Shown: piece by piece, positions 8,953 to 17,493 of the stretch | How the letters are laid out: every line of letters begins with the position of its first letter | Position numbering within the stretch: the first letter of the stretch is position 1 | From: Culturomica massiliensis | GTDB lineage: Bacteria; Bacteroidota; Bacteroidia; Bacteroidales; Marinifilaceae | Direction: 5' to 3' | NCBI RefSeq assembly: GCF_900091655.1 | Contig: NZ_LT594621.1 | Coordinates: forward strand, 1,736,001-1,800,000 | DNA length: 64,000 nucleotides | The notes under the pieces: model-generated | The model's input: only the letters and a program-made list of their open reading frames with translations | Told to the model about the DNA's origin: nothing | The model's database searches: none | Made by a program: the position numbers and the translations under genes

Positions 8953-9981
8953 ATGAACGTAATCATTATCGGAGGAGGACCGGCCGGATGTGAGGCAGCC
9001 TACAGATTGGCACAGGAAGGCATTAAGATCGATCTGATCGAGAAAGAAAATACGACCGGCGGCAACCTTAACAACTGGTATCAACTTTTCCCGGACCGGA
9101 AAAACGCCAGGGATATCACGGAAAAATTAAAAAACAACCTCGATCATCCCAATATAACCCTTCACCTGGATACAGAGGCCGTCGAAATGTCCAAAAACGA
9201 AACGGGTAAATATACGGTCACTCTGAGCGATAAATCCCTTTTATCCGCAGATGCCCTGTTGCTGACCACCGGCTTCCGGTTATTCGACGCCCACCGGAAA
9301 GAAGAGTACGGTTACGGTATATACAACCATGTGATTACTTCTGTCGAACTTGAAAACCTTTTTACCAACCACTCCCTCACACTTGCCGATGGAAAAAAGC
9401 CGCAACGGATCGGTTTCATCCACTGTGTAGGCTCACGGGACGAAAAAGTATGCAACTACCATTGCTCCAAGCTATGCTGCATCACAGCCGTTAAGCAAGC
9501 CATCGAAGCACGGGAGCTATTGCCGGATGCCGAAATTTTCTGTTTTTACATGGACATGCGTATGTTTGGTCCCGGCTATGAAGAACTATACCGCGATGCA
9601 CAAGAAAAATACAACATCAAATTTGTCCGGGGCCGCCTGTCCGAAGCTTCTGAAAACATAAGCAAGCAATTGGTAATCAAAGTAGAAGACACCTTAGTCG
9701 GCAAACCGCTTAAAATGACATTGGACTTAATGGTGCTGATGATCGGAATGGAGGCCTCCGAGGGCAGCCGTAAAGCAGCAGCACAATTATCCCTCGGCTT
9801 GTCGCCCAACGGTTTCATCCGTCCCGCCGATCCCCATTACGGCACGAATCTGACAGAAAAAGAAGGCATTTTCGTCGCCGGTTGCAGCACCTCCCCCATG
9901 AACCTGACGGATACCCTGGCGGATGCCCGTTCCGCAGCCTGTAACATTACGGCCTACCTGAAAAAATCCGGGAATGCCTGA
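8953..9981 (+). CDS. Short HdrA/QmoA-like FAD oxidoreductase
   Basis: 342 residues from ATG 8953; an in-frame ATG at 8893 would add an unlikely 20-residue leader ahead of the Rossmann strand. Residues 2-30 form a dinucleotide-binding fold (IIGGGPAG, then an acidic strand end at LIEKE). Residues about 156-176 carry the HdrA hallmark HCVGSRDE with several Cys (CNYHC, KLCC). A C-terminal FAD motif (GIFVAGCS) closes the domain. It is about half the length of methanogen HdrA and lacks the ferredoxin and extra FeS modules, which makes it closer to QmoA of sulfate reducers. It probably forms the flavin core of the complex. Confidence 0.83.
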   Translation: MNVIIIGGGPAGCEAAYRLAQEGIKIDLIEKENTTGGNLNNWYQLFPDRKNARDITEKLKNNLDHPNITLHLDTEAVEMSKNETGKYTVTLSDKSLLSADALLLTTGFRLFDAHRKEEYGYGIYNHVITSVELENLFTNHSLTLADGKKPQRIGFIHCVGSRDEKVCNYHCSKLCCITAVKQAIEARELLPDAEIFCFYMDMRMFGPGYEELYRDAQEKYNIKFVRGRLSEASENISKQLVIKVEDTLVGKPLKMTLDLMVLMIGMEASEGSRKAAAQLSLGLSPNGFIRPADPHYGTNLTEKEGIFVAGCSTSPMNLTDTLADARSAACNITAYLKKSGNA

Positions 9982-10009
9982 TATAGTATAAACTCAAATC
10001 GCTCAAACA

Positions 10010-10339
10010 ATGACAACACTGTGGGGATATTCCATACCGGAAACCAGAAGCATCGACTACGATAAAAACGACAAAGCTTTTATCGCCTATCTGGCACAAA
10101 ATGCACCCAGTAGTAAACTTTGCATCGGATGCGGGGGATGTACTGCAACCTGTACGGCCGGCAATCTGACGGACTTCAACATCCGGAAGCTTCAAATGCT
10201 GGTAAAGCGGGGCGAAAACGAAGAAGCCAGGACCAAATTGCAAAAATGCATGCTTTGCGGGAAATGCCTGCTGGTATGTCCCAGGGGCGTCGATACCCGG
10301 AAAATGATACTGACCATGATCGATTATATAAAAAAATAA
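10010..10339 (+). CDS. Small second HdrC-like 4Fe-4S protein
   Basis: 109 residues. Two 4Fe-4S motifs: CIGCGGCTATC (about 38-48) and CMLCGKCLLVCP (about 80-91). Shorter than the HdrC-like protein at 6960 but with the same dicluster layout. It sits between the flavoprotein and the membrane subunit, so it likely carries electrons between them. The spacing is 28 nt from the HdrA-like gene and 29 nt to the membrane subunit, consistent with one operon. Confidence 0.82.
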   Translation: MTTLWGYSIPETRSIDYDKNDKAFIAYLAQNAPSSKLCIGCGGCTATCTAGNLTDFNIRKLQMLVKRGENEEARTKLQKCMLCGKCLLVCPRGVDTRKMILTMIDYIKK

Positions 10340-10368
10340 CGTTCAACTACTAGCAAGTTCCATCTTTT

Positions 10369-12135
10369 ATGTATTACGATAATTTTGTACTTCCTTTTAC
10401 CATTGGCCTGAATATACTGCTTATATTTCTCGTCGTTAAATATTTCCGCTGGATCAAAACCTTTTCCAAGCCGGAAAAGAAAATGATCCGGAAAGGCATG
10501 TTTAGTTTGAAAACCGTTAAGGCCATAAAAGAGGCTTTTCTGGAATGCCTGGTACATCGTAAAATTTATCGTACGAATCCGTTCCTGGGATACATGCACA
10601 TGTGTTTCGGACTCGGTTGGTTTCTGCTGATTGTCATCGGCAAAACGGAATCCATGGTCTACCATACCAGTGCCCTCAATCCCCCTTATTTTGCCATTTT
10701 TTTCCGTTTTTTTCATCCGGCCAAAGAAACATTTCCTTACAGCAATGTCTTCGCCTTCATCATGGACCTGATCCTGCTGATGATCCTTTCCGGCTTATTC
10801 CTGGCCTTGATGAAAAGACTTTATTCCAAAGCCCTGGGACTAAAAAAAACGACCAGCCATCGTCCGTTCGATTTGCTCATTCTTACGGTGTTGTGGTTGA
10901 TTTTTCCGCTGCGTTTCCTGGCAGAGAGTTTTACCAGCGGACTTCGCGGAGGCGGTAGCTTTCTGACACATACAGCGGGCAATTTCTTTGCCGATACCCT
11001 ACCGCTGGAATCTCTGGCTTATCCGACCTGGTGGGCCTACTCCTCGGCCCTTGGCCTGTTCTTCCTGCTATTGCCGTTTTCCCGTTATATGCATATCCCG
11101 ACGGAAGTCGTGTATATTTTCTTAAAAAACTGGGGTATCAAACAAGGAAAAACATTCAATGCATTCAGCGAAATACAACTTTACGCCTGTTCGCGTTGCG
11201 GTATTTGTATCGATCGCTGTCAGCTCAATACATCGCTGGGTATGAACAACACTCAACCCGTATATTTTCTCAAAAAAATACGGCATCACAAAGACTACTC
11301 CGAACAGACCGAAAACTGCCTGATGTGCGGTCGTTGTGAAGCAGCATGCCCGGTCGACCTCAAACTGAATGCCATCCGTTTGAGCAAACGCCCGGACCGG
11401 ATACAAATCACCAAAGACACTTACAATTATGTAAAACCTGCCGACCCCCAAAAAACGAAAGTAGCCTATTTTGCCGGATGTATGGGACATCTTACCCCAT
11501 CGGTCATCCAGGCCATGAAACACATCTTCAGCAAAGCAGGTGTCGGATATACATTTATAGACGAACAGGACGGCATCTGCTGCGGACGTCCAATGATGCT
11601 TTCGGGCAATCAAAGTGCCGCTTCCGTCATCGTCGAAAAAAACAAAGCGATAATCGAAAATTCAGGAGCGGAACTACTGGTCACGTCCTGTCCGATATGC
11701 TACAAAACCTTTAAGGAAGAATACGGACTGTCCATGCAAATCATGCACCATACCGAATACATCGATTACCTGATATCCAACAACATTCTAAAAACGACGG
11801 TCAGTGACGACAAAACCGTTTTTCACAACCCTTGTGAATTGGGACGGGGCAGTGAAGTATATGCCGCTCCCGAAAGAGTATTGAGGCAGGTCAGCCGTAA
11901 ACTGGCAACCCGTTACGACGGCAAAGACTCCTTATGCTGCGGAGGATCGTTAGCCAATAACCACATCTCCACTGAACAGAAAAGCCATATCGCCGCCGAT
12001 GCCGTAGCCGCCTATGCCGCCTACCGGCCGGATGTCATCGTAACCGCCTGCCCGCTGTGCAAAAAAACATTTGCCAAAAAATCGACATCCATACCGGTAA
12101 AAGACATAGCCGAAGTCGTAGCCGTAAACTGTTAA
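10369..12135 (+). CDS. Membrane HdrE/HdrD-like fusion (membrane anchor, 4Fe-4S dicluster, two CCG domains)
   Basis: 588 residues. The first 240 hold about five membrane helices (for example residues 8-27, 70-90, 125-145), like the HdrE/QmoC cytochrome b-type anchor. Next comes a dicluster: CSRCGICIDRC (about 273) and CLMCGRCEAACP (about 317). Two complete CCG signatures follow: GCMGH/CCGRPM/CPIC (about 370-447) and NPCELG/CCGGSL/CPLC (about 487-563). It combines the HdrE and HdrD roles in one chain. With the upstream HdrC, HdrB and HdrA homologues it suggests electron exchange between a cytoplasmic thiol/disulfide or ferredoxin pool and menaquinone; direction and substrate are inferred only. 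Confidence 0.83.
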   Translation: MYYDNFVLPFTIGLNILLIFLVVKYFRWIKTFSKPEKKMIRKGMFSLKTVKAIKEAFLECLVHRKIYRTNPFLGYMHMCFGLGWFLLIVIGKTESMVYHTSALNPPYFAIFFRFFHPAKETFPYSNVFAFIMDLILLMILSGLFLALMKRLYSKALGLKKTTSHRPFDLLILTVLWLIFPLRFLAESFTSGLRGGGSFLTHTAGNFFADTLPLESLAYPTWWAYSSALGLFFLLLPFSRYMHIPTEVVYIFLKNWGIKQGKTFNAFSEIQLYACSRCGICIDRCQLNTSLGMNNTQPVYFLKKIRHHKDYSEQTENCLMCGRCEAACPVDLKLNAIRLSKRPDRIQITKDTYNYVKPADPQKTKVAYFAGCMGHLTPSVIQAMKHIFSKAGVGYTFIDEQDGICCGRPMMLSGNQSAASVIVEKNKAIIENSGAELLVTSCPICYKTFKEEYGLSMQIMHHTEYIDYLISNNILKTTVSDDKTVFHNPCELGRGSEVYAAPERVLRQVSRKLATRYDGKDSLCCGGSLANNHISTEQKSHIAADAVAAYAAYRPDVIVTACPLCKKTFAKKSTSIPVKDIAEVVAVNC

Positions 12136-12141
12136 ACCTTA

Positions 12142-12184
12142 TGATTTACGGTTAGTAATACCCCTCCTTTCTAACCGTAAATCA
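12142..12184. terminator. Long inverted repeat after the Hdr-like cluster
   Basis: TGATTTACGGTTAG (12142-12155) pairs perfectly over 14 bp with CTAACCGTAAATCA (12171-12184), with a 15-nt loop. It begins 7 nt after the last Hdr-like gene and shares TAACCGTAAATC with the intergenic repeat at 626-637. The T run is short, so it may be a stabilising 3' end or a dispersed repeat rather than a classical terminator. Confidence 0.5.
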
Positions 12185-12285
12185 AAATACTTATATAAGC
12201 ATTCTTCTTTCCGGAATAAACTTTTATCCGCTATATTAATATTCAATAATTTTTTTTAAATCTACCCGCTTTTCTATATATTTCT

Positions 12286-12293
12286 TATCTTTG
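12286..12293 (+). promoter_or_regulatory. Bacteroidetes -7 box for the DUF1573 pair
   Basis: TATCTTTG matches TAnnTTTG exactly and lies about 93 nt upstream of the first DUF1573 gene in an AT-rich leader. Confidence 0.6.
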
Positions 12294-12385
12294 TAAGATT
12301 TTTATAGAAAAATAATGATAGTTTATTCTGTCATTACTATCGCCTTGTCTGCAAACATATAATATGATTAAATAAAATGGAAGCA

Positions 12386-13450
12386 ATGAAGAAGTTGTTG
12401 TTATTGTGCTTTACAATTATTCCGGTGCTGGCATTCAGCCAGAAAGCGAAAATTGAATTTGAAAAAACATCCCACAACTTTGGGAAAATCAGTGAGACGG
12501 GAGGTAATGCCGTTTATGATTTTGTATTTAAAAACACAGGAACCGTCCCTTTGATCCTGACGAACGTACGTGCCGGTTGCGGATGTACAACCCCGGAATG
12601 GGACCGGCAGCCAATCGCTCCGAACGGAACGGGCCATATCAGGGTAAGCTTTAACCCACTTCGGCGCAGCGGTCCATTCACAAAAAGTATAACTGTTAAC
12701 TCCAACGCAGAAAATGCCGTCGTTTCCCTGACCATCCGGGGAACAATAGAACGGAAACCCAGAGACCCTTACGCAAACTATATACAGAGCATCGGTAATT
12801 TAAAACTTACTGCTTCAAATCTTAATTTCGGTACGATCAAAAATACCGACACTCCCGAAAAAACAATCGAAATGATAAACCTGGGAGAACAGCCGTTAAC
12901 AATTACGACAACCCCGGCTTCTCTCCACATCACAGTTACCGTTCAACCGGAAACCCTGAAAAAAGGAGAAAAGGGTACAATATCCGTCAAATACAACGCC
13001 GCCGCCAAAAACGACTGGGGCTTTGTATCCGATAAACTGTCAATCGGCACAAACCATGGAAAACAGATAGAAATACCTGTAGTTGCCAATATCACAGAAG
13101 ATTTTTCTGCCTATAAGGCCGATAACTACGACAAGGCACCCGTTGTTAAGCTTTCTGAAGACGAATTCGATTTAGGTATATTAGCCAAAAATACCACTAA
13201 AAAACACGAATTTTACATTCAAAATACGGGGAAATCAGATTTGATCATTCGCAAAATAAAAACATCCGACGACCAAAACCTTACCGTTATTCCGGCAAAA
13301 ATGACGATCAAACCGGGTAAGAAAGCCAAAGTGACGCTTACCCTAAAGACGAATGATACGCCGGGCAAAAAGGCTAAAATTATTTCCTTCACGTTCAACG
13401 ATCCCAAAAACACGATCGTCTCTTACAGATTGTCAGCAACCGTTCAATAA
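12386..13450 (+). CDS. Exported DUF1573 protein, copy A
   Basis: 354 residues from ATG 12386 (an ATG three codons earlier is also possible). A signal peptide ends near AFSQ. Three Ig-like DUF1573-type units of about 100 residues can be seen, each with an FxF(K)NTG strand and a PGxxGxIxVxF strand. The first unit has the family's GCGCT motif (about residue 66); the third unit has lost it. The function of the family is unknown; the proteins are periplasmic or surface-located in Bacteroidetes. It is followed after 14 nt by a paralogue of the same length. Confidence 0.82.
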   Translation: MKKLLLLCFTIIPVLAFSQKAKIEFEKTSHNFGKISETGGNAVYDFVFKNTGTVPLILTNVRAGCGCTTPEWDRQPIAPNGTGHIRVSFNPLRRSGPFTKSITVNSNAENAVVSLTIRGTIERKPRDPYANYIQSIGNLKLTASNLNFGTIKNTDTPEKTIEMINLGEQPLTITTTPASLHITVTVQPETLKKGEKGTISVKYNAAAKNDWGFVSDKLSIGTNHGKQIEIPVVANITEDFSAYKADNYDKAPVVKLSEDEFDLGILAKNTTKKHEFYIQNTGKSDLIIRKIKTSDDQNLTVIPAKMTIKPGKKAKVTLTLKTNDTPGKKAKIISFTFNDPKNTIVSYRLSATVQ

Positions 13451-13464
13451 AATAAGTCATTCAC

Positions 13465-14538
13465 ATGAAACTCATTGTTGGGATATTACTACTCTTCAGT
13501 CCATTCTTATCACAGGCTCAGGGAGTTTTTGATTTCAAAACCAAAGAAATCGAATTGAAAAACCTGAAAGCAGACGAAACACCGACGACTGTAACATTCG
13601 GATTTAAAAATACCGGAACACAACCGATCATCATCAGCCGGGTAGCTCCGGTTACGACACTCGTAAAAGCCACCTGGAACGAACAGCCGGTAGCTCCGGG
13701 CAAAACCGGTACGATCAAAATCTCTTTTCCCACGACACAGATATCCACGAATTTCAATTATACGCTTACGGTCTATTCCAACACATCATCGACGCGGGAA
13801 CAATTGAGAATACGCGGAAACATCGTAGACAACCCCAGGTATCCGGATTTACTTTATAAATTAAACATGGATAGCTTGAAATTCAAATCCAACAATCTGT
13901 CTTTCCGAGAAATACATTTCGGAGAAATAAAAAAAGACACCGTTTATTTCTTCAACAGCCGGCAAAAAGAGGTAAGTGTAAGTATCCGGTACAAACCTTC
14001 CTACATTACAGCCGTAGTCGAACCGCAAATTGTGAAACCCGGTAAAAAGGGCATGATTATCGTTTCTCTGGATGCTGACAAAAGGAATGATTACGGATAT
14101 GTTTACGACAATGTCATTTTGTCGATCGATAACGACAATTCATACAAAAACCGTTTGAGCATCAGCGCTCATATCACAGAAGATTTCAGCAAATTGACCG
14201 AAGAAGAACTGGCCAATGCTCCCGTTGCCGTTTTCGAAAAAAATACCATCGAATTCGGAGAAATCAAACCGGGAGAAAAAGCAAATTGTGATTTTGTGAT
14301 GAAAAACAACGGCAAATCCGACCTGATCATCCGGAAAACAAAAGCCAGTTGCGGATGCACAGCCGTAACGATGGGAGAAACGATACTTAGTCCGGGACAA
14401 TCTACGACAATCCGGGCGACCTTCGACTCTACCGGAAAAAGCGGCCGGCAATATAAATCGATAACGGTCATTACCAACGACCCTCAACATCCGGAAACGC
14501 AATTGACCATATCCGGGAATATTGCCAATAAGAAATAA
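13465..14538 (+). CDS. Exported DUF1573 protein, copy B
   Basis: 357 residues with a signal peptide (cleavage near SQAQG). Same three-unit layout as the gene just upstream, so a tandem duplication. Here the first unit has no CGC (VAPVTTLVKATW in that place), while the last unit has ASCGCTAV (about residue 296). The two copies thus keep the cysteine motif at opposite ends. Cotranscription with copy A is likely because only 14 nt separate them. Function unknown. Confidence 0.8.
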   Translation: MKLIVGILLLFSPFLSQAQGVFDFKTKEIELKNLKADETPTTVTFGFKNTGTQPIIISRVAPVTTLVKATWNEQPVAPGKTGTIKISFPTTQISTNFNYTLTVYSNTSSTREQLRIRGNIVDNPRYPDLLYKLNMDSLKFKSNNLSFREIHFGEIKKDTVYFFNSRQKEVSVSIRYKPSYITAVVEPQIVKPGKKGMIIVSLDADKRNDYGYVYDNVILSIDNDNSYKNRLSISAHITEDFSKLTEEELANAPVAVFEKNTIEFGEIKPGEKANCDFVMKNNGKSDLIIRKTKASCGCTAVTMGETILSPGQSTTIRATFDSTGKSGRQYKSITVITNDPQHPETQLTISGNIANKK

Positions 14539-14601
14539 GTTATTTTGCTCCGAAAGAGTAAAATAATTTTCCCTTCCGTTGGTTTGTTCCGGAATAAATT
14601 G

Positions 14602-14609
14602 TAATTTTG
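14602..14609 (+). promoter_or_regulatory. Bacteroidetes -7 box for rpsO
   Basis: TAATTTTG lies 41 nt upstream of the rpsO start. A TTTG at 14583-14586 could serve as the -33 element, although the spacing is a few bases short of the usual. Confidence 0.6.
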
Positions 14610-14650
14610 CGCCGTTTAACGATATTAATTCAATTAAAAGTTTAGAAATT

Positions 14651-14920
14651 ATGTATTTAACTCCTGAAAAAAAACAAGAGCTTTTTTCAAATTACGGGAA
14701 GTCTAATAAAGATACAGGTTCTGCAGAATCTCAGATCGCTTTATTTTCCTACCGTATCAGTCACTTGACCGATCATTTGAAAAGTAATCACAAGGATTTT
14801 GCTACACAGCGTGCCTTGATTAAATTAGTAGGAAAGCGTAGAGCATTGCTTGACTATCTGAGAGAAAAAGATATTGAAAGATATCGTGCTGTCATTAAAG
14901 CTTTGAATATTCGTAAATAA
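14651..14920 (+). CDS. rpsO: 30S ribosomal protein S15
   Basis: 89 residues from ATG 14651, the full length of the family; an open frame extends 24 codons further upstream but through the promoter box, so it is not used. Recognisable S15 features include TGSAESQI near residue 22, the SHLTDHLKSNHKD segment, and GKRRALLDYL near residue 64. Binds 16S rRNA in the platform of the small subunit. A stem-loop terminator follows. In many bacteria S15 represses its own mRNA; no leader pseudoknot was resolved here. Confidence 0.97.
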   Translation: MYLTPEKKQELFSNYGKSNKDTGSAESQIALFSYRISHLTDHLKSNHKDFATQRALIKLVGKRRALLDYLREKDIERYRAVIKALNIRK

Positions 14921-14933
14921 TCATACGCTTCAG

Positions 14934-14965
14934 ACAAACCCGGGTTTATTCCCGGGCTTGTTTTT
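14934..14965 (+). terminator. Rho-independent terminator of rpsO
   Basis: ACAAaCCCGGG (14934-14944) pairs with CCCGGGcTTGT (14951-14961) around a 6-nt loop and runs into TTTTT. It starts 13 nt after the rpsO stop codon. Confidence 0.88.
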
Positions 14966-15074
14966 AATTATTTTTACCTCCCTCCACTCCTCCTTATATA
15001 ATTTCAAACTCCGGTTTGGGGTTATCATCTATTGAAGAATTCCGTTAAAATGAATTTATTTTAACAGTAAAATT

Positions 15075-17222
15075 ATGAACATTATTGAAAAAAGTATTAC
15101 TCTGCATGACGGAAGAGTAATTACACTGGAAACCGGCAAGCTGGCAAAACAAGCTGATGGTGCTGTCATGTTAAAGATGGGCAACACAATGCTTTTAGCC
15201 ACCGTAGTATCTGCCCAGGAAGCAGGACCGGATGTCGATTTCATGCCGTTATCCGTAGATTACAAAGAAAAATTTTCTGCCATCGGTCGTTTCCCCGGAG
15301 GTTTTACCAGAAGAGAGGGAAAAGCATCTGACTACGAAGTTCTCGTATCCCGTTTGATTGACAGGGCGCTCCGTCCGTTATTCCCGGATGATTATCACGC
15401 AGAAACTTTTGTACAGGTTACCTTATATTCTGCCGATGAAGAATCGATGCCGGATTCATTGGCCGGCTTGGCAGCTTCCGCTGCTATTGCAGTCAGCGAT
15501 ATTCCATTTCACGGACCGATTTCAGAAGTACGGGTTGCCCGTATCAACGGCGAATTGGTAATCAATCCGACTTGCTCACAACTGGCAAATGCAGACCTCG
15601 ACATCATGGTCGGTGCAACCTATGAAAACATCATGATGGTTGAAGGAGAAATGAGCGAAGTATCCGAGCAGGAAATGTTGGATGCGATCAAATTTGCTCA
15701 CACAGCCATCAAAGACCAGTGTCTGGTTCAGAAAGAATTGGCTGAAGCTGTCGGAAAAGCAAAGCGGACCTATTGTCATGAAGTAAATGACGAAGAATTG
15801 CGCAAAGACGTTTGGGCCAAATGCTATCAAAAAGCATACGATGTAGCCCGCCAATGCAATGCCGACAAACACCTGAGAAGCGAGTTGCTGCATCAGGTAG
15901 GCGAAGACTATATGGCAAGCCTTCCGGAAGAAGAAAGAGAAGCAAAGAAAATGATGGTAAGCCGTTATTATCATGATGTTGAAAAAGAGGCTATGCGCCG
16001 CATGATTCTGGACGAAGGTGTACGTTTAGACGGACGTACCACCGAACAAATCCGTCCGATCTGGTGCGAAGTAGGCTCTCTGCCCGGACCTCACGGTTCC
16101 TCGATTTTCACCCGTGGAGAAACTCAATCTTTATCGACGGTGACTTTGGGAACCAAATTGGACGAAAAGATTATCGACGAAGCAACGGAACAAGGCAAAG
16201 AACGTTTCTTGTTGCATTATAACTTCCCCCCGTTCTCTACCGGAGAGGCAAGACCGAGCCGGGGCGTAGGGCGTCGTGAAATCGGTCACGGTAATCTGGC
16301 TCACCGTGCTTTAAAACGCATGATACCGACAGATTTCCCATACACCATCCGTGTTGTTTCCGATATTTTGGAATCCAACGGCTCCTCATCGATGGCAACC
16401 GTATGTGCCGGAACTTTGGCCTTAATGGATGCCGGTGTACCGATGAAAAAACCGGTTACCGGTATTGCTATGGGATTGATTACCGACAAAGGCTGTGAAA
16501 AATATGCCGTACTGTCGGATATCCTCGGCGACGAAGACCACCTGGGCGATATGGACTTTAAAGTAACCGGAACCGTAGACGGTATCACAGCTACCCAAAT
16601 GGATATCAAAGTGGACGGTCTGCCTTATGAAATTCTGGAAAAAGCATTGGATCAGGCAAAACGCGGACGTATGCATATCATGAATATCATCACAGAAACA
16701 TTACCTGCACCGCGTCCGGATCTCAAACCACATGCACCGCGTATCCAGACCATTATCATCGATAAAGATCAGATCGGTGCCGTAATAGGACCCGGCGGAA
16801 AGATCATCCAGGATATCCAGGAAAAATCAGGTGCTACCATTAATATCGAAGAAGTCGACAACAAAGGTATCGTAGATATAGCTGCATCGAATGCCGATTC
16901 TATCAATATGGCACTGGCACGTATCCGCGCTATTGTCGTCAGACCGGAAGAAGGAGAAGTATATGAAGGGGTTGTAAAATCAATCATGCCCTTCGGCGCC
17001 TTCGTTGAAATCCTGCCGGGTAAAGACGGTTTACTCCATGTATCGGAAATCGACTACAAACGTATCGAAAAAGTCGAAGACGTATTGAAAGAAGGAGATC
17101 GTATACAGGTCAAACTGCTCGAAATAGATAAAAAAACCGGAAAACTTCGTTTGTCACGCAAGGCCCTGTTGCCGAAGCCCGAACGTAAAAGTCCGGAAAA
17201 CCCAAACAAAAAAGAGGCTTAA
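15075..17222 (+). CDS. pnp: Polyribonucleotide nucleotidyltransferase (PNPase)
   Basis: 715 residues, standard length. Phosphorolytic 3'-5' exoribonuclease in mRNA decay. Domain order: first RNase PH domain (FMPLSVDYKEKF, GRFPGGFTRREG), a helical linker, second RNase PH domain (about 320-540, with FPPFSTGE and the metal-site GDMDFKV), KH domain (about 555-615, GAVIGPGGKII) and S1 domain (about 622-695, MPFGAFVEI, DGLLHVSEI). The rpsO-pnp order is conserved with many bacteria. The stop codon lies inside the stem of its terminator. Confidence 0.97.
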   Translation: MNIIEKSITLHDGRVITLETGKLAKQADGAVMLKMGNTMLLATVVSAQEAGPDVDFMPLSVDYKEKFSAIGRFPGGFTRREGKASDYEVLVSRLIDRALRPLFPDDYHAETFVQVTLYSADEESMPDSLAGLAASAAIAVSDIPFHGPISEVRVARINGELVINPTCSQLANADLDIMVGATYENIMMVEGEMSEVSEQEMLDAIKFAHTAIKDQCLVQKELAEAVGKAKRTYCHEVNDEELRKDVWAKCYQKAYDVARQCNADKHLRSELLHQVGEDYMASLPEEEREAKKMMVSRYYHDVEKEAMRRMILDEGVRLDGRTTEQIRPIWCEVGSLPGPHGSSIFTRGETQSLSTVTLGTKLDEKIIDEATEQGKERFLLHYNFPPFSTGEARPSRGVGRREIGHGNLAHRALKRMIPTDFPYTIRVVSDILESNGSSSMATVCAGTLALMDAGVPMKKPVTGIAMGLITDKGCEKYAVLSDILGDEDHLGDMDFKVTGTVDGITATQMDIKVDGLPYEILEKALDQAKRGRMHIMNIITETLPAPRPDLKPHAPRIQTIIIDKDQIGAVIGPGGKIIQDIQEKSGATINIEEVDNKGIVDIAASNADSINMALARIRAIVVRPEEGEVYEGVVKSIMPFGAFVEILPGKDGLLHVSEIDYKRIEKVEDVLKEGDRIQVKLLEIDKKTGKLRLSRKALLPKPERKSPENPNKKEA

Positions 17223-17234
17223 GCCTCTTTTTTT
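17207..17234 (+). terminator. pnp terminator overlapping the stop codon
   Basis: A perfect palindrome with half-site AAAGAGGCTT centred at 17220/17221 is followed by a T run. The TAA stop of pnp lies at the tip, so the hairpin is shared between coding and non-coding sequence. Confidence 0.85.
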
Positions 17235-17290
17235 ATACCCCTTCCCTCAAGAAAACAAAGCCAAATCCCAATACAAATATAAAATTAGTT

Positions 17291-17298
17291 TATCTTTG
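17291..17298 (+). promoter_or_regulatory. Orphan -7 box upstream of a non-coding unit
   Basis: TATCTTTG matches TAnnTTTG and is not followed by an open reading frame; the next strong signal is a terminator at 17463. It fits transcription of the structured unit described next. The TTTGC here also resembles the TTTGC of CTnDOT-type attachment cores, so the site may have another meaning. Confidence 0.45.
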
Positions 17299-17299
17299 C

Positions 17300-17493
17300 A
17301 TAAGCGAAGTTACGAAAAGAGTGTAATTTATTGGAAATGAGCATTGGGTAATCGCTCATAATAGTAATAGGTTACGAATTAGTTAGTTATCTACTGCATT
17401 ATTCTTCTGTGCGTTGCGTAACCTTCAAAGAACTCTTCGTATGCAAAAGTAACAATAAAATGGGAGATTTAGAAATGAATCTCCTGATTTTTT
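17300..17493 (+). ncRNA. Candidate structured small RNA of about 190 nt
   Basis: No reading frame fits this stretch, yet it has an upstream -7 box and a 3' terminator. Stems seen: GCATA/CGAAG (17298-17309) with CTTCGTATGC (17435-17444); ATGAGC (17337-17342) with GCTCAT (17354-17359); AGGTTACG (17369-17376) with CGTAACCT (17417-17424); and a terminator hairpin GGAGATT/AATCTCC (17463-17469, 17478-17484) followed by six Ts. It might be a host regulatory RNA such as a 6S-type RNA, but I cannot assign a family. Alternatively the outer inverted repeat belongs to the attachment region of element 1. Confidence 0.4.

Noticed and set aside
17285..17294. CTnDOT-type attachment core (GTAnnTTTGC) at the element 1 left end
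   Set aside because: The nearest sequences read TTAnnTTTGC (here and on the other strand near 17450); the first base is wrong, and no matching copy was found at the right end, so it was not listed as an attachment site.
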